Shown in pieces: positions 9,291 to 17,414 of a DNA stretch of 64,000 bases. The position numbers and the translations under genes were made by a program. The stretch is taken from positions 23,963 through 87,962 of the forward strand of contig CAYXZO010000002.1 in the NCBI GenBank assembly GCA_964469505.1, in the 5' to 3' direction. Below the pieces are notes generated by a model, which was not told where the DNA came from, made no database searches, and saw only the letters and a program-made list of their open reading frames with translations. Source of the DNA: CAYXZO01 sp964469505. Its GTDB lineage: Bacteria; Fidelibacterota; UBA8477; JABMPR01. How positions within the stretch are numbered: the first letter of the stretch is position 1; every line of letters begins with the position of its first letter.

Positions 9291-9983
9291 ATGGAAATTA
9301 ACCAGTTACCCGCCCCGGCCGGGATGTTATTCGACCTGGATGGAACCTTGGTGGACACCGGGGACGATATAACCCATCACCTCAATAAGGCCCTCGCCGA
9401 TTTCGCCCTACCGGCTCTAACCAGAGCGGAGATACTGCAACATGTGGGATTCGGCGCCCCATACCTGGTGGAGCACACTTTAGAGAAGCTGCAAGTGCCT
9501 GCGGGGGAACGTGAAAAACTTGTCCCTCGAGTTTTAAATTTGTTTCGTTCCCGCTACGAAAAAGAGCCGGTGGTAAAGGCGCGATTGTATCCCGGAACTC
9601 GCGAGCTATTGACCTTTTTAAGGAATCACCAGATTGCCCTGGGAGTGGTTTCCAACAAGCCGCGCCCCCAAGTCCGGAAAGTGATTTCACACTTTAAACT
9701 TGAGGAATATTTCAAGTTCGCTTGGGGCCGGGAAGACGTTTCCCATCCCAAACCGGATCCACGGGCGGTGGCGGAAGCCGCCGATCGCCTCCTAGTCAGC
9801 GGTACCATTTGGTTTGTGGGTGACAGCCAGGCTGATCTGGAGGCCGCTCTGGGAGCCGGAGCAGTGGCCGTAGGAGTCTTGCATGGCTTTTTCACCAAAG
9901 ACATACTGTCGCCTCTAAAACCGCATCTATTGGTGAATGACTTTATAGAGCTCCTCCACATTCTTAAGAAAAAACTGCTATGA
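9291..9983 (+). CDS. HAD-family phosphatase (phosphoglycolate phosphatase-like)
   Basis: A 230-residue HAD-superfamily hydrolase with a C1-type helical cap. Motif I is FDLDGTLVDT (nucleophile Asp16), motif II is in GVVSNKPRPQ, motif III is the Lys of HPKPDP and motif IV is VGDSQADLEAALGAG. The overall form matches Gph/PpaX-type phosphatases, which remove phosphate from phosphoglycolate, pyrophosphate or sugar phosphates; the exact substrate cannot be told. The ATG has AAAGGA upstream. It starts just after the etfA terminator and is probably a single-gene unit. Confidence 0.88.
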   Translation: MEINQLPAPAGMLFDLDGTLVDTGDDITHHLNKALADFALPALTRAEILQHVGFGAPYLVEHTLEKLQVPAGEREKLVPRVLNLFRSRYEKEPVVKARLYPGTRELLTFLRNHQIALGVVSNKPRPQVRKVISHFKLEEYFKFAWGREDVSHPKPDPRAVAEAADRLLVSGTIWFVGDSQADLEAALGAGAVAVGVLHGFFTKDILSPLKPHLLVNDFIELLHILKKKLL

Positions 9984-10311
9984 AAAGCTGTAGTGGCACC
10001 TTTGATTGGATTAACGTCATAAAAATTCCTCAGATACCTGAGGTTCATTAATCGGGATCTGGCCTTCTTGGTTACAGCTTCCATGGGCAACCGGGCCCCT
10101 CGAAACGAGAAAGAACGCTAAACGCCGACATGGGCGCCTTTTTCTTAAGGAAATAAAAAAGCAGGCAAACCCTTTAATGCTGAGTTCACCCGTCGGCGGG
10201 GGCTAGCCACAGATCTCGATTGTCTTAATAGCATTACCCAACCAGAAAACCAGAAAGAGCCTTTTCAAGCAATATTAAAAGGCGGAATAAACCCTAGTCG
10301 TTATGTATTAA
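9984..10311. other. Intergenic region without a supported gene
   Basis: No convincing coding frame. It holds a long-range 8-bp inverted repeat (AAGCTGTA at 9985-9992 and TACAGCTT at 10073-10080) that encloses a small hairpin (CCTCAG-ATAC-CTGAGG, 10028-10043), and a weaker CGCC/GGCG stem followed by five T near 10130. These could mark the 3' end of the HAD transcript or a small structured RNA. I could not match the region to a known riboswitch or ncRNA. Confidence 0.4.
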
Positions 10312-10338
10312 ATAAAAAGCCCGGCGGTTGCCGGGCTT
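10312..10338 (-). terminator. Intrinsic terminator after the outer-membrane protein gene
   Basis: A perfect 9-bp stem (AAGCCCGGC / GCCGGGCTT) with a 4-base loop. On the minus strand it runs into TTTTTATTTAA. It lies 22 bases after the stop of the gene at 10361. Confidence 0.88.
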
Positions 10339-10360
10339 AACGTAAGAATCAGCTTCTTGC

Positions 10361-11434
10361 TTACCTTAAGCTTAAACCAATTCCCGCAGTATAAGCGGTA
10401 CTGGTGGGCGATTTAGTAACCCCCACGCTGATGTAGGTAAGGGGAACAATGCGAAACCAGACCCCGGCCCCCATATCCGTGCCGCTGGGTCCATCAAGGG
10501 ATAATTTAACGGGCACTTCAACATCGCCCCGTTGATAAGTATAGTCCAGATCGAAGCTGCTGGTTTCAAAACCGGCGTTGGCATAAACTCCGAAGGCAAT
10601 TACCAGCAAGTTAATGGACTTACCAACCTGCACACCATAGCTGGTGCTCTTCGCCGTGAGCACATCTCCAATACCGATTTTTTGGTAATTGCCGTAGAGG
10701 TTGATCGTGAAAGGAAACATGGGAATTGGGATGTACTGATCCAGGCTCATCCGGACTCCTAACCCCAAAAGGTCCACCTTACCCAGTTTATCTCCGATCT
10801 TGGGCAGATTCAATTTCGGCAAGAAACGAGCCGTCACTTCCATGCCTCCGGGGAGACCTACTGAAACCTGGGGCACTCCAAACGGGACGCTGGCTAACCC
10901 CAAGCCCTTCAGCGTGAAATCGGGGATTTCCGCTGCCGCGTTGGCAATGGCGGCCCGAAAATTCTCCCCTGGAAGCCCGCGGGCATTGAGACTGTCTACC
11001 AGCACGTCGGTGATATGAGAGGGATTGGCAGCCATGGTCCTGCTTTCATCACTGGCAATGGTGGGCATTTCCGTATTAGATCCATAGTAAATGTCACTGT
11101 AGGACAACATGATGGTATCATTGGTGCCCGTGATGGGGTTCAGGGCGAAGGCCATCTGCTGGTCTCCCAAATTGAAATTGAAAGTTTTAACCGAATCCGG
11201 AATCATGACCAGGGATAGCTTTACGCCCACATCAAATCCCAGGAAGTGGTGCAAATTGCCTCGATGGAACCAGTTGGTATTCAGATTAGTACCTAAAGCG
11301 TCGCCAACGGGCTGGACATAACTTGTAGCATTATCCTTCAACAGACGCCTAAGGCTTTCTTTTAAATCTTGCCCATAGCTCACACTAAGGCCTAATGCTA
11401 AGAATACAATTAGACCTTTCCTGATTTTTAACAT
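10361..11434 (-). CDS. Predicted outer-membrane beta-barrel protein, function unknown
   Basis: About 357 residues with a clear signal peptide (cleavage near SVSYGQ). The mature part alternates short amphipathic beta strands with Gly-rich turns, such as VPFGVPQVSVGLPGG and YGVQVGKSINLLVIAFGVYANAGF, as in outer-membrane barrels. It resembles the DUF6588-type proteins of Bacteroidota and relatives, an attribution I hold only loosely. The ATG at 11434 has AGGAGG 8 bases upstream; the frame could begin at a GTG three codons earlier, but that GTG overlaps the ribosome site. Single-gene unit with its own terminator. Confidence 0.65.
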   Translation of the reverse strand: MLKIRKGLIVFLALGLSVSYGQDLKESLRRLLKDNATSYVQPVGDALGTNLNTNWFHRGNLHHFLGFDVGVKLSLVMIPDSVKTFNFNLGDQQMAFALNPITGTNDTIMLSYSDIYYGSNTEMPTIASDESRTMAANPSHITDVLVDSLNARGLPGENFRAAIANAAAEIPDFTLKGLGLASVPFGVPQVSVGLPGGMEVTARFLPKLNLPKIGDKLGKVDLLGLGVRMSLDQYIPIPMFPFTINLYGNYQKIGIGDVLTAKSTSYGVQVGKSINLLVIAFGVYANAGFETSSFDLDYTYQRGDVEVPVKLSLDGPSGTDMGAGVWFRIVPLTYISVGVTKSPTSTAYTAGIGLSLR

Positions 11435-11658
11435 GCTAATCACCTCCTATTGGATTTACGCTGTTTGCTCGGCGCATATTAATCTTAGCTTACAATTCGC
11501 CATTCCCAATGGCCAGTAAAAAAGGTTAATCCAAGTGAGCAAATGATATATACCACATTTGGCTTATTTTAGATCGTCTGAAACCTTGAAATGCTCCGGC
11601 ATTGAAAAACGGTTCAAGAAAAAATCAGCAGAGTCGGATGCTTTGACTTAGTAGGAGG

Positions 11659-12336
11659 TCAGGAGTCGGAATCGGCTGCCGGCCGTGGTTGATGGCGAAT
11701 CAGTTCTCCCTCCACCAGAAAAACGATATCCTCGGCAATATTAGTAGCTAGGTCGGCGATACGTTCCAGATAGCGCGAAACCGACAGTAGGTGCAGCCCC
11801 CGCTCCATCGTCGCGGGCTCAGCGGCCATTCGGGCTTGGAGGACCTTGAACATCTGTCGATTCATATCATCCACTGCATCGTCTCTTTCGAGCACTTCCC
11901 GGGCCAGCTGAACATCTTGTTCAATCAGGGCGTTCAAGGCCATCCGGGCCATTTCCCGCACGGCATCGGCCATCTCGGTCACATCTACTTCCAGGGTCAA
12001 AGGTTCATGGGTGGCCAAGTAAGCGGTGCGCTCGGCGATATTGACCGCCAGATCCCCCATGCGTTCCAAATCGTTGTTTACTTTCAACGCGGTAATGATG
12101 AACCGCAGATCATTGGCCACGGGTTGATGCAAAGCCAGAATTTTCAGGCATTCCTCTTCCACTTCCACTTCCCGCTGATCGATTATTGCGTCCCCTTCCA
12201 TTACTAACCGGGCCAGCTCCGGCCGCCGTTCCTTTAGGGCGCGCAACGAACGATTTATAGCTTCTTCCACTAATGCCCCCACCCCCAACAATGCTTGCTT
12301 CAATTTGTTCAGATCACGGGTTAAATGAATGGGCAT
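11659..12336 (-). CDS. phoU: Phosphate transport regulator PhoU
   Basis: A 225-residue all-helical protein with two PhoU repeats. Each repeat has a metal-binding helix; ERMGDLAVNIAERTAYL in the first matches ERIADLATNIAEDIVFL in the second. PhoU links the Pst transporter to PhoR and keeps the Pho response off when phosphate is plentiful. The ATG follows AAAGGAG. It lies 17 bases after pstB as the last gene of pstC-pstA-pstB-phoU. Confidence 0.96.
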   Translation of the reverse strand: MPIHLTRDLNKLKQALLGVGALVEEAINRSLRALKERRPELARLVMEGDAIIDQREVEVEEECLKILALHQPVANDLRFIITALKVNNDLERMGDLAVNIAERTAYLATHEPLTLEVDVTEMADAVREMARMALNALIEQDVQLAREVLERDDAVDDMNRQMFKVLQARMAAEPATMERGLHLLSVSRYLERIADLATNIAEDIVFLVEGELIRHQPRPAADSDS

Positions 12337-12353
12337 TTAGGGCTCCTTTCTAT

Positions 12354-13133
12354 TTAGCCGAATCTACCTGTCAGGTAAGCTTCGGTCTGAGGTTCTTTGG
12401 GACGGGTAAAAAGCTCTTCAGTGGGACCGAACTCCACTAAGCGCCCCAGATAGAAGAAAGCAGTGTAATCCGATACCCGGGCGGCTTGTTGCATGTTGTG
12501 GGTTACGAAAACCACCGTGTAGTTGGTCTTTAAATTATCCACCAGCTCTTCGATTTTGCCAGTGGCCACCGGGTCCAGCGCCGAACACGGTTCGTCCATC
12601 AACAAAACCTCCGGTTCCACCGCCAGGGCCCGGGCGATGCATAACCGTTGCTGTTGACCGCCCGAGAGGGCCGTTCCGGGCTTTTTTAATTTATCCTTAA
12701 CTTCGTCCCATAGAGCAGCGTCTCGCAGCGCCTGTTCCACCCGTCCCTCCAGCTCGCTCCGATTCAGCTTTTTGTACAGGCGCAACCCATAGGCAATGTT
12801 TTCAAAAATGCTCATTGGAAAAGGCGTAGGCTGCTGGAAAATCATACCAATCCGATGGCGGAGTTCCTGGGCCGAGACTGAAGGGTCCAAGATATTCTGG
12901 CCGTCCATGATGATTTCCCCTTCAGCCCGATGCCCTTTGTACAGCTCAAACATCCGATTATAGGTTCTGATGTGAGTGGATTTACCACACCCCGAAGGTC
13001 CAATGAATGCCGTGACTTTGTTGCGGGCGATGTCCAGAGTATTGTCGAACAACACTTGCTGCGGACCGTAGAAAAAATTTAGATGCCGGACGGCGATTTT
13101 GCGTTCTTCAGGTGGCAAAAGGTATTCGCTCAT
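12354..13133 (-). CDS. pstB: Phosphate ABC transporter ATP-binding protein PstB
   Basis: A 259-residue ABC ATPase. Walker [10 protein letters not shown] (about 43-51), Q-loop [13 protein letters not shown], signature LSGGQQQRL, Walker [13 protein letters not shown] and the switch His in [10 protein letters not shown] are all intact. The PTPFPMSI stretch after the Q-loop is typical of PstB. It powers uptake of inorganic phosphate through PstC/PstA. Its start overlaps the pstA stop by 4 bp. Confidence 0.97.
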   Translation of the reverse strand: MSEYLLPPEERKIAVRHLNFFYGPQQVLFDNTLDIARNKVTAFIGPSGCGKSTHIRTYNRMFELYKGHRAEGEIIMDGQNILDPSVSAQELRHRIGMIFQQPTPFPMSIFENIAYGLRLYKKLNRSELEGRVEQALRDAALWDEVKDKLKKPGTALSGGQQQRLCIARALAVEPEVLLMDEPCSALDPVATGKIEELVDNLKTNYTVVFVTHNMQQAARVSDYTAFFYLGRLVEFGPTEELFTRPKEPQTEAYLTGRFG

Positions 13134-13969
13134 ACTTTCCTCCGCTTGACGAAAAAGCGGGTAAACAAGGTGATCCCCAAAACGCCGGTGGTGATGAGCA
13201 AAGCTGCACCCCAGGCCTGGGTGTGCCAGTCATCATAGGGCGACATGGCATAATTGAATAGAGTAACTGTAAGATTGGCCGTGGGTTCATCCAATCCCCG
13301 GGGCCAAAAAGGACTGTTGAGGGCGGTGAACAGCAAGGGAGCCGTTTCACCCGCCACCCGGGCTATGGCCAACATAATACCAGTCAAAAGACCTCCCGCC
13401 GCGGCGGGACGAACCACTTTCCACATTACATGCCAGTAAGGTGCCCCCAGCGCCAGGGCCGCTTCGCGCAGGGTGGTGGGTACCAACCGGAGCATTTCCT
13501 CGGTAGTGCGGGTGACTACCGGCAGCATAATAAGAGCCAGTGACACGCTCCCAGCCCAACCGGAAAAATGACCCCGGGGACGCACCAGGATCAGATAAAC
13601 AAATACTCCAATTACAATTGAAGGCGCTGAAACCAAAAGATCAGAGACGAAACGTACTACCGCTGCCGGACGACTTTCCTTACCAAACTCAGCCAGGTAT
13701 GCCCCGGCCCACAATCCCAGGGGAACGGCCATCACCGTGGCTGCCATGGTCATCAGCAATGTCCCCAGGATGGCGTTGGCTAGACCACCACCCGGCATTC
13801 CTGGCGGTGCCGGTAGCTGAGTAAAAAAATCTTTGTTCCAGGCCGCCAAACCGCGGGCCGTAATTTCATAAAGAATCCAGAGCAACATCACCAGGCCCAG
13901 CAGAGCGGCAATAGCTGAACAAGCCAATACGATTCTACTTTTCCAACGGCGCATAAGGGTGCGGGTCAT
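13130..13969 (-). CDS. pstA: Phosphate ABC transporter permease PstA
   Basis: A 279-residue inner-membrane permease with about six helices. The ABC-coupling loop is visible in [24 protein letters not shown]. Together with PstC it forms the phosphate channel. It overlaps both pstC and pstB by 4 bp, so all three are translationally coupled. Confidence 0.96.
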   Translation of the reverse strand: MTRTLMRRWKSRIVLACSAIAALLGLVMLLWILYEITARGLAAWNKDFFTQLPAPPGMPGGGLANAILGTLLMTMAATVMAVPLGLWAGAYLAEFGKESRPAAVVRFVSDLLVSAPSIVIGVFVYLILVRPRGHFSGWAGSVSLALIMLPVVTRTTEEMLRLVPTTLREAALALGAPYWHVMWKVVRPAAAGGLLTGIMLAIARVAGETAPLLFTALNSPFWPRGLDEPTANLTVTLFNYAMSPYDDWHTQAWGAALLITTGVLGITLFTRFFVKRRKV

Positions 13970-14916
13970 ACCTCACCACTCTTTTCCATACTACGTTTCA
14001 GCCACCATTGGGCTAATCCCAGAATAAGCGTCGCCAGCAGGAAAAGCACCAAGCCCAATTCGATCAACGCCGACAAGTATAAATCGCCATCGGCTTCGGT
14101 GAACTCATTGGCCAGCGTGGAGGCGATACTATTCCCGGGAGCAAACAGGGACCAGGAAAGATGGTAGGTATTGCCGATGACGAAAGTAACGGCCATGGTC
14201 TCACCCAGGGCCCGCCCTAACCCCAACAAAATGGCTCCTACAATACCCTTGCGACCGTAGGGAATTATGATGGACCTGATGACCTCCCAGGTTGTGCTCC
14301 CGAGGCCATAGGCCGCTTCTTTTAATCGTTGAGGTACCAGTAAAAACACATCCCGAATCACCGAGGAAATAAATGGCAAAATCATCAATGCCAATACCAA
14401 TCCCGCCGGCAAGATTCCCACTCCCAGAGGCGGACCGGAGAAAAGAGGTAGCCATCCCAAGTATTTAGCCAGCGGCGGTTCCAGAATTTCAGCCACTAGG
14501 GGAGCAAACACAAATAAGCCCCACATACCGTAAACAATACTGGGGATGGCTGCTAGAAGCTCTATGGCCGTGCCTAACGGAAAGCGGAGCCAATCGGGAG
14601 CTATTTCGGTGAGAAACATGGCAATACCCAGGCTCAAGGGAACTGCCACCAACAGGGCGATAATGGTCGTAAGACAAGTTCCCAGCAGTGGGATCAAGGC
14701 TCCGAACTTGTCGGTGACCGGATTCCATTCCGCGGAGAGAAAGAACTTTATACCGAATTGCTTTATAGACGGCCAGGAAGCCACCGTCAGCACTACTAGC
14801 AGGGCGGCGAAAAACAAGACCACTAACTGGGCGGAAATTTCCGATACTCCCTGAAAGAGCCTATCGCCCCAGCTTTGGACGCGGGAATTTGATTTTCTAA
14901 ACCAACGCAGATTCAT
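13966..14916 (-). CDS. pstC: Phosphate ABC transporter permease PstC
   Basis: A 316-residue inner-membrane permease with about six to seven helices, partner of PstA. The coupling loop is LVPQRLKEAAYGLGSTTWE, and the segment GAILLGLGRALGETMAVTFVIGN is characteristic of PstC. First gene of pstC-pstA-pstB-phoU. The Shine-Dalgarno before its ATG is poor. Confidence 0.96.
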   Translation of the reverse strand: MNLRWFRKSNSRVQSWGDRLFQGVSEISAQLVVLFFAALLVVLTVASWPSIKQFGIKFFLSAEWNPVTDKFGALIPLLGTCLTTIIALLVAVPLSLGIAMFLTEIAPDWLRFPLGTAIELLAAIPSIVYGMWGLFVFAPLVAEILEPPLAKYLGWLPLFSGPPLGVGILPAGLVLALMILPFISSVIRDVFLLVPQRLKEAAYGLGSTTWEVIRSIIIPYGRKGIVGAILLGLGRALGETMAVTFVIGNTYHLSWSLFAPGNSIASTLANEFTEADGDLYLSALIELGLVLFLLATLILGLAQWWLKRSMEKSGEV

Positions 14917-15008
14917 GGCTCGACGGGAGAAAATACCTGGCTCTGCATCAGGCGCCTAGCCTTAACCAGCATTTTCTCTCACCCCCTACCAATTCAGGTC
15001 GTTGCCTT

Positions 15009-16031
15009 TTACTTAAAGTCCCACTGAAAGGTCAGGTTACCGATCACGTCATTCCGGCTAGCATTATTCTGATTATTACCGTTAAGGTAGACATAGACAT
15101 TCGGCATTACGTGTACCGCAGGAATGGGACGGTAATCCAGGGCTCCAATCACCAGGGAAGTTTCAGTGTCGCCCGTATCAGTGTCTGGATCATAACGGTC
15201 ATAACGCAACACCACAGTGGTGGCACTTGTGAGGCCGTACCGTATAAAACCGGAAACGGCATTCATATGCGTACCATTGATCCCAACCACGGAGCTTCCT
15301 TGGGTGAACGAATAGTAATCCAATCCCATTATCAGACCAGCCAGTTTGTATCCTACGAAGGTCTTATAAGTAAAATTTTTAGCCCCTGCTCCTTTAGGCT
15401 CATAATCCACATAACCTTCTACCAGCAAGCTGCCAAGATCATAAGCCGCTGACAAATACACTTTTTTGTATTGGTCATTTTCAGGAGCAGAGTAGTGTGT
15501 TCCGTTTGCAATAACTGCCCGATACGACAGTCTTCCATTCAGGAAGACACCTTTGAATCCAAACCCAACATCAGCGGAACTGGAGCTGTTGGATACTCCG
15601 GTTACCCTTTTGAAGTTATCCCAAACAGTTTTCGCCAACCCCCGGTACCCCCACCAATGTTCAGAAATGCTCCACGTGGGAGTACCAACTATTCCGATGT
15701 ATGCTGTTGTGTGTGGCCACAAATTTTCCCATCTCAGATATGCCGCCTTAACGAAAGGTCGCAGTTTGTCATCGGCCTTGCGGTCCACATCGGTGCGGAA
15801 GCGGACTGCAAAATCGTCAGTCATTTGTCTGTCTATGGTCATATAGAACCTGGTAAAGGCGAAGCTGTTGAAATTACCTTCAGTGCGGGGGCCATCGGTG
15901 GTGAGGTTGTAGGAATAATTAAAATAGGCTCTACCACTGATCTGGTAATTTGATTGTGGATTGGCAGCACTAAAGACTAATTGATATCCAATCAATATTC
16001 CCCCCAATACAAATACCAACCAGCGATTCAT
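15009..16031 (-). CDS. Predicted outer-membrane porin of the phosphate locus
   Basis: About 340 residues with a signal peptide (cleavage after VFSAA). The mature protein has regular beta-barrel strands ending in an aromatic C-terminus (LTFQWDFK), as outer-membrane porins do. Segments such as SFAFTRFYMTIDRQMTDDFA and AYLRWENLWPHTTAYIG resemble phosphate-selective porin O/P-like barrels. Its place between pstS and pstC suggests it admits phosphate through the outer membrane; that role is inferred from context. The ATG at 16031 follows AAAGGGATAAG, better than the upstream in-frame start at 16046. Confidence 0.75.
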   Translation of the reverse strand: MNRWLVFVLGGILIGYQLVFSAANPQSNYQISGRAYFNYSYNLTTDGPRTEGNFNSFAFTRFYMTIDRQMTDDFAVRFRTDVDRKADDKLRPFVKAAYLRWENLWPHTTAYIGIVGTPTWSISEHWWGYRGLAKTVWDNFKRVTGVSNSSSSADVGFGFKGVFLNGRLSYRAVIANGTHYSAPENDQYKKVYLSAAYDLGSLLVEGYVDYEPKGAGAKNFTYKTFVGYKLAGLIMGLDYYSFTQGSSVVGINGTHMNAVSGFIRYGLTSATTVVLRYDRYDPDTDTGDTETSLVIGALDYRPIPAVHVMPNVYVYLNGNNQNNASRNDVIGNLTFQWDFK

Positions 16032-16198
16032 TCTTATCCCTTTCATGACTTCGGTTCAGTTACTTCCCTAACAGCCCAGCCCCCATCCAAGTCATCTTTC
16101 CTCTAATCTCAATCACTCCACAAGAATATCGCATGTGATCAGTTGGTCGTGTCCTCTACAAACTCATAAGTCTCCAGTATGGGAGGAAAATCATTGGT

Positions 16199-17233
16199 CT
16201 ATTTCCAAATCGGTTCTCCACTGGTTGAACGCAATGTTTTACGCCAGCTTTGTTCCACCAGTTGAATCACTTTCCTCGGCAAAGGCACGTAATCCAGCTC
16301 TAGAGCCGCTTGGCCCCCATTCATGAAACACCAGTGGAAAAACTCCAGGACCGCCTTAGCCTTTGCAGGTTTGGCAACCGTCCGCGGCATCAGAATAAAA
16401 GTGGCACCGGTGATGGGCCAGGCTTGCTCGCCTGGTTGATTCGTGAGTACCAGATAGAAATCCCGGGCTCGGTCCCAGCGAGCGTGGGCAGCCGCAACCT
16501 GAAAGGTGGTCGAGGAGGGATTAACAAACTTTCCAGCCAAATTTTTCAGCTGAACATAACTCATGTGGCTCTGGACTGCGTAAGCATACTCCACATACCC
16601 CAGGGCACCGGGGATTTTTCTGACGAAGGCTGCCACACCCTCGTTACCTTTACCCCCCAAACCTGCCGGCCAGGCGACAGCCTTACCGTACCCCACTTTA
16701 CTTGCCCACTCTGAGCTGACTTGGGCAAGGTAATGGGTAAAAATCCAGGTGGTACCGCTCCCGTCGGCGCGGTGAATCACCGTTATTTTTTGATCTGGAA
16801 GTTCTACCCCAGGGTTGAGCTGCCTTATTATCGGATCATCCCATCGGGTGATCTTGCCCAGAAAGATATCAGATAATACTTCCGGCGTTAGACGAAGTTT
16901 GCCCGGAGCAATTCCTTGAATATTCACAACTGGGACCACTCCCCCCAGAACCATGGGCCATTGTGTTAAACCGTACTCCTTCAATTTTTCCGGCTTCAGG
17001 GGGGCATCGGAAGCTCCAAAGTCCACCGTGCGTGATTTGATCTGCTTAACTCCTCCACCGGAGCCGATAGATTGATAGTTGATCCGAATACCTGTCTCCC
17101 GATAGTACTGATAAGCCCACCGTGAATATATTGGATATGGGAAAGTGGCTCCGGCACCGGTCAGGCTGTTCACCTGACCCCAAACTCCGGTCAACATACC
17201 GGCCAGCCACAAACTGACGATAACCCTAATCAT
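16199..17233 (-). CDS. pstS: Phosphate-binding periplasmic protein PstS
   Basis: A 344-residue periplasmic binding protein with a signal peptide (cleavage near GVWGQ). Phosphate-site marks are present: LTGAGATFPYPIY at the mature N-terminus, SIGSGGGVKQI, DFGASDAPLK and RADGSGTTWIFTHYL. It delivers phosphate to PstC/PstA. The ATG is preceded by AAGGGG. The upstream region carries a four-copy Pho box. It is split from pstCAB by the porin gene. Confidence 0.96.
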   Translation of the reverse strand: MIRVIVSLWLAGMLTGVWGQVNSLTGAGATFPYPIYSRWAYQYYRETGIRINYQSIGSGGGVKQIKSRTVDFGASDAPLKPEKLKEYGLTQWPMVLGGVVPVVNIQGIAPGKLRLTPEVLSDIFLGKITRWDDPIIRQLNPGVELPDQKITVIHRADGSGTTWIFTHYLAQVSSEWASKVGYGKAVAWPAGLGGKGNEGVAAFVRKIPGALGYVEYAYAVQSHMSYVQLKNLAGKFVNPSSTTFQVAAAHARWDRARDFYLVLTNQPGEQAWPITGATFILMPRTVAKPAKAKAVLEFFHWCFMNGGQAALELDYVPLPRKVIQLVEQSWRKTLRSTSGEPIWK

Positions 17234-17323
17234 GATTTCCCCTTATTTGTGGTTATCTGTAAAGAAATTAACGTGCATGTCAGGCTATAAATGCTTTTCA
17301 CATCATAAAGTTTAATCCGCAAA

Positions 17324-17362
17324 TGTTAAGACAGTGTTAAAAGGCTGTTAAGTTTCAGTTAA
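17324..17362 (-). promoter_or_regulatory. Pho box: four 11-bp direct repeats upstream of pstS
   Basis: On the minus strand TTAACT, TTAACA, TTAACA and TTAACA occur at exact 11-bp spacing (plus-strand TGTTAA at 17324, 17335 and 17346, AGTTAA at 17357). Direct hexamers or heptamers at one helical turn are how PhoB/PhoP-type regulators bind, and TTAACA matches the Bacillus PhoP half-site. The array ends about 90 bp before the pstS ATG. The binder is presumably the PhoB homologue encoded next door. Confidence 0.85.
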
Positions 17363-17414
17363 TCTATCAGCTACACTACGAATTCAGTAAGAATGCTTAT
17401 TGAAATGATCTGAG

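Noticed and set aside
9626..10090. Minus-strand 154-codon frame across the HAD gene and the gap after it
   Set aside because: Most of it is antisense to the well-supported HAD phosphatase gene; the product has no recognisable features.
10061..10160. Possible riboswitch (c-di-AMP, c-di-GMP or fluoride type) in the gap after the HAD gene
   Set aside because: Short matches such as GCCGA and GGCAAAC are present, but the ordered conserved blocks of those classes are not, and no regulated gene follows on the plus strand.
15471..15953. Plus-strand 160-codon frame inside the porin gene
   Set aside because: Antisense to a signal-peptide barrel protein in a pst locus; no ribosome site or family match.
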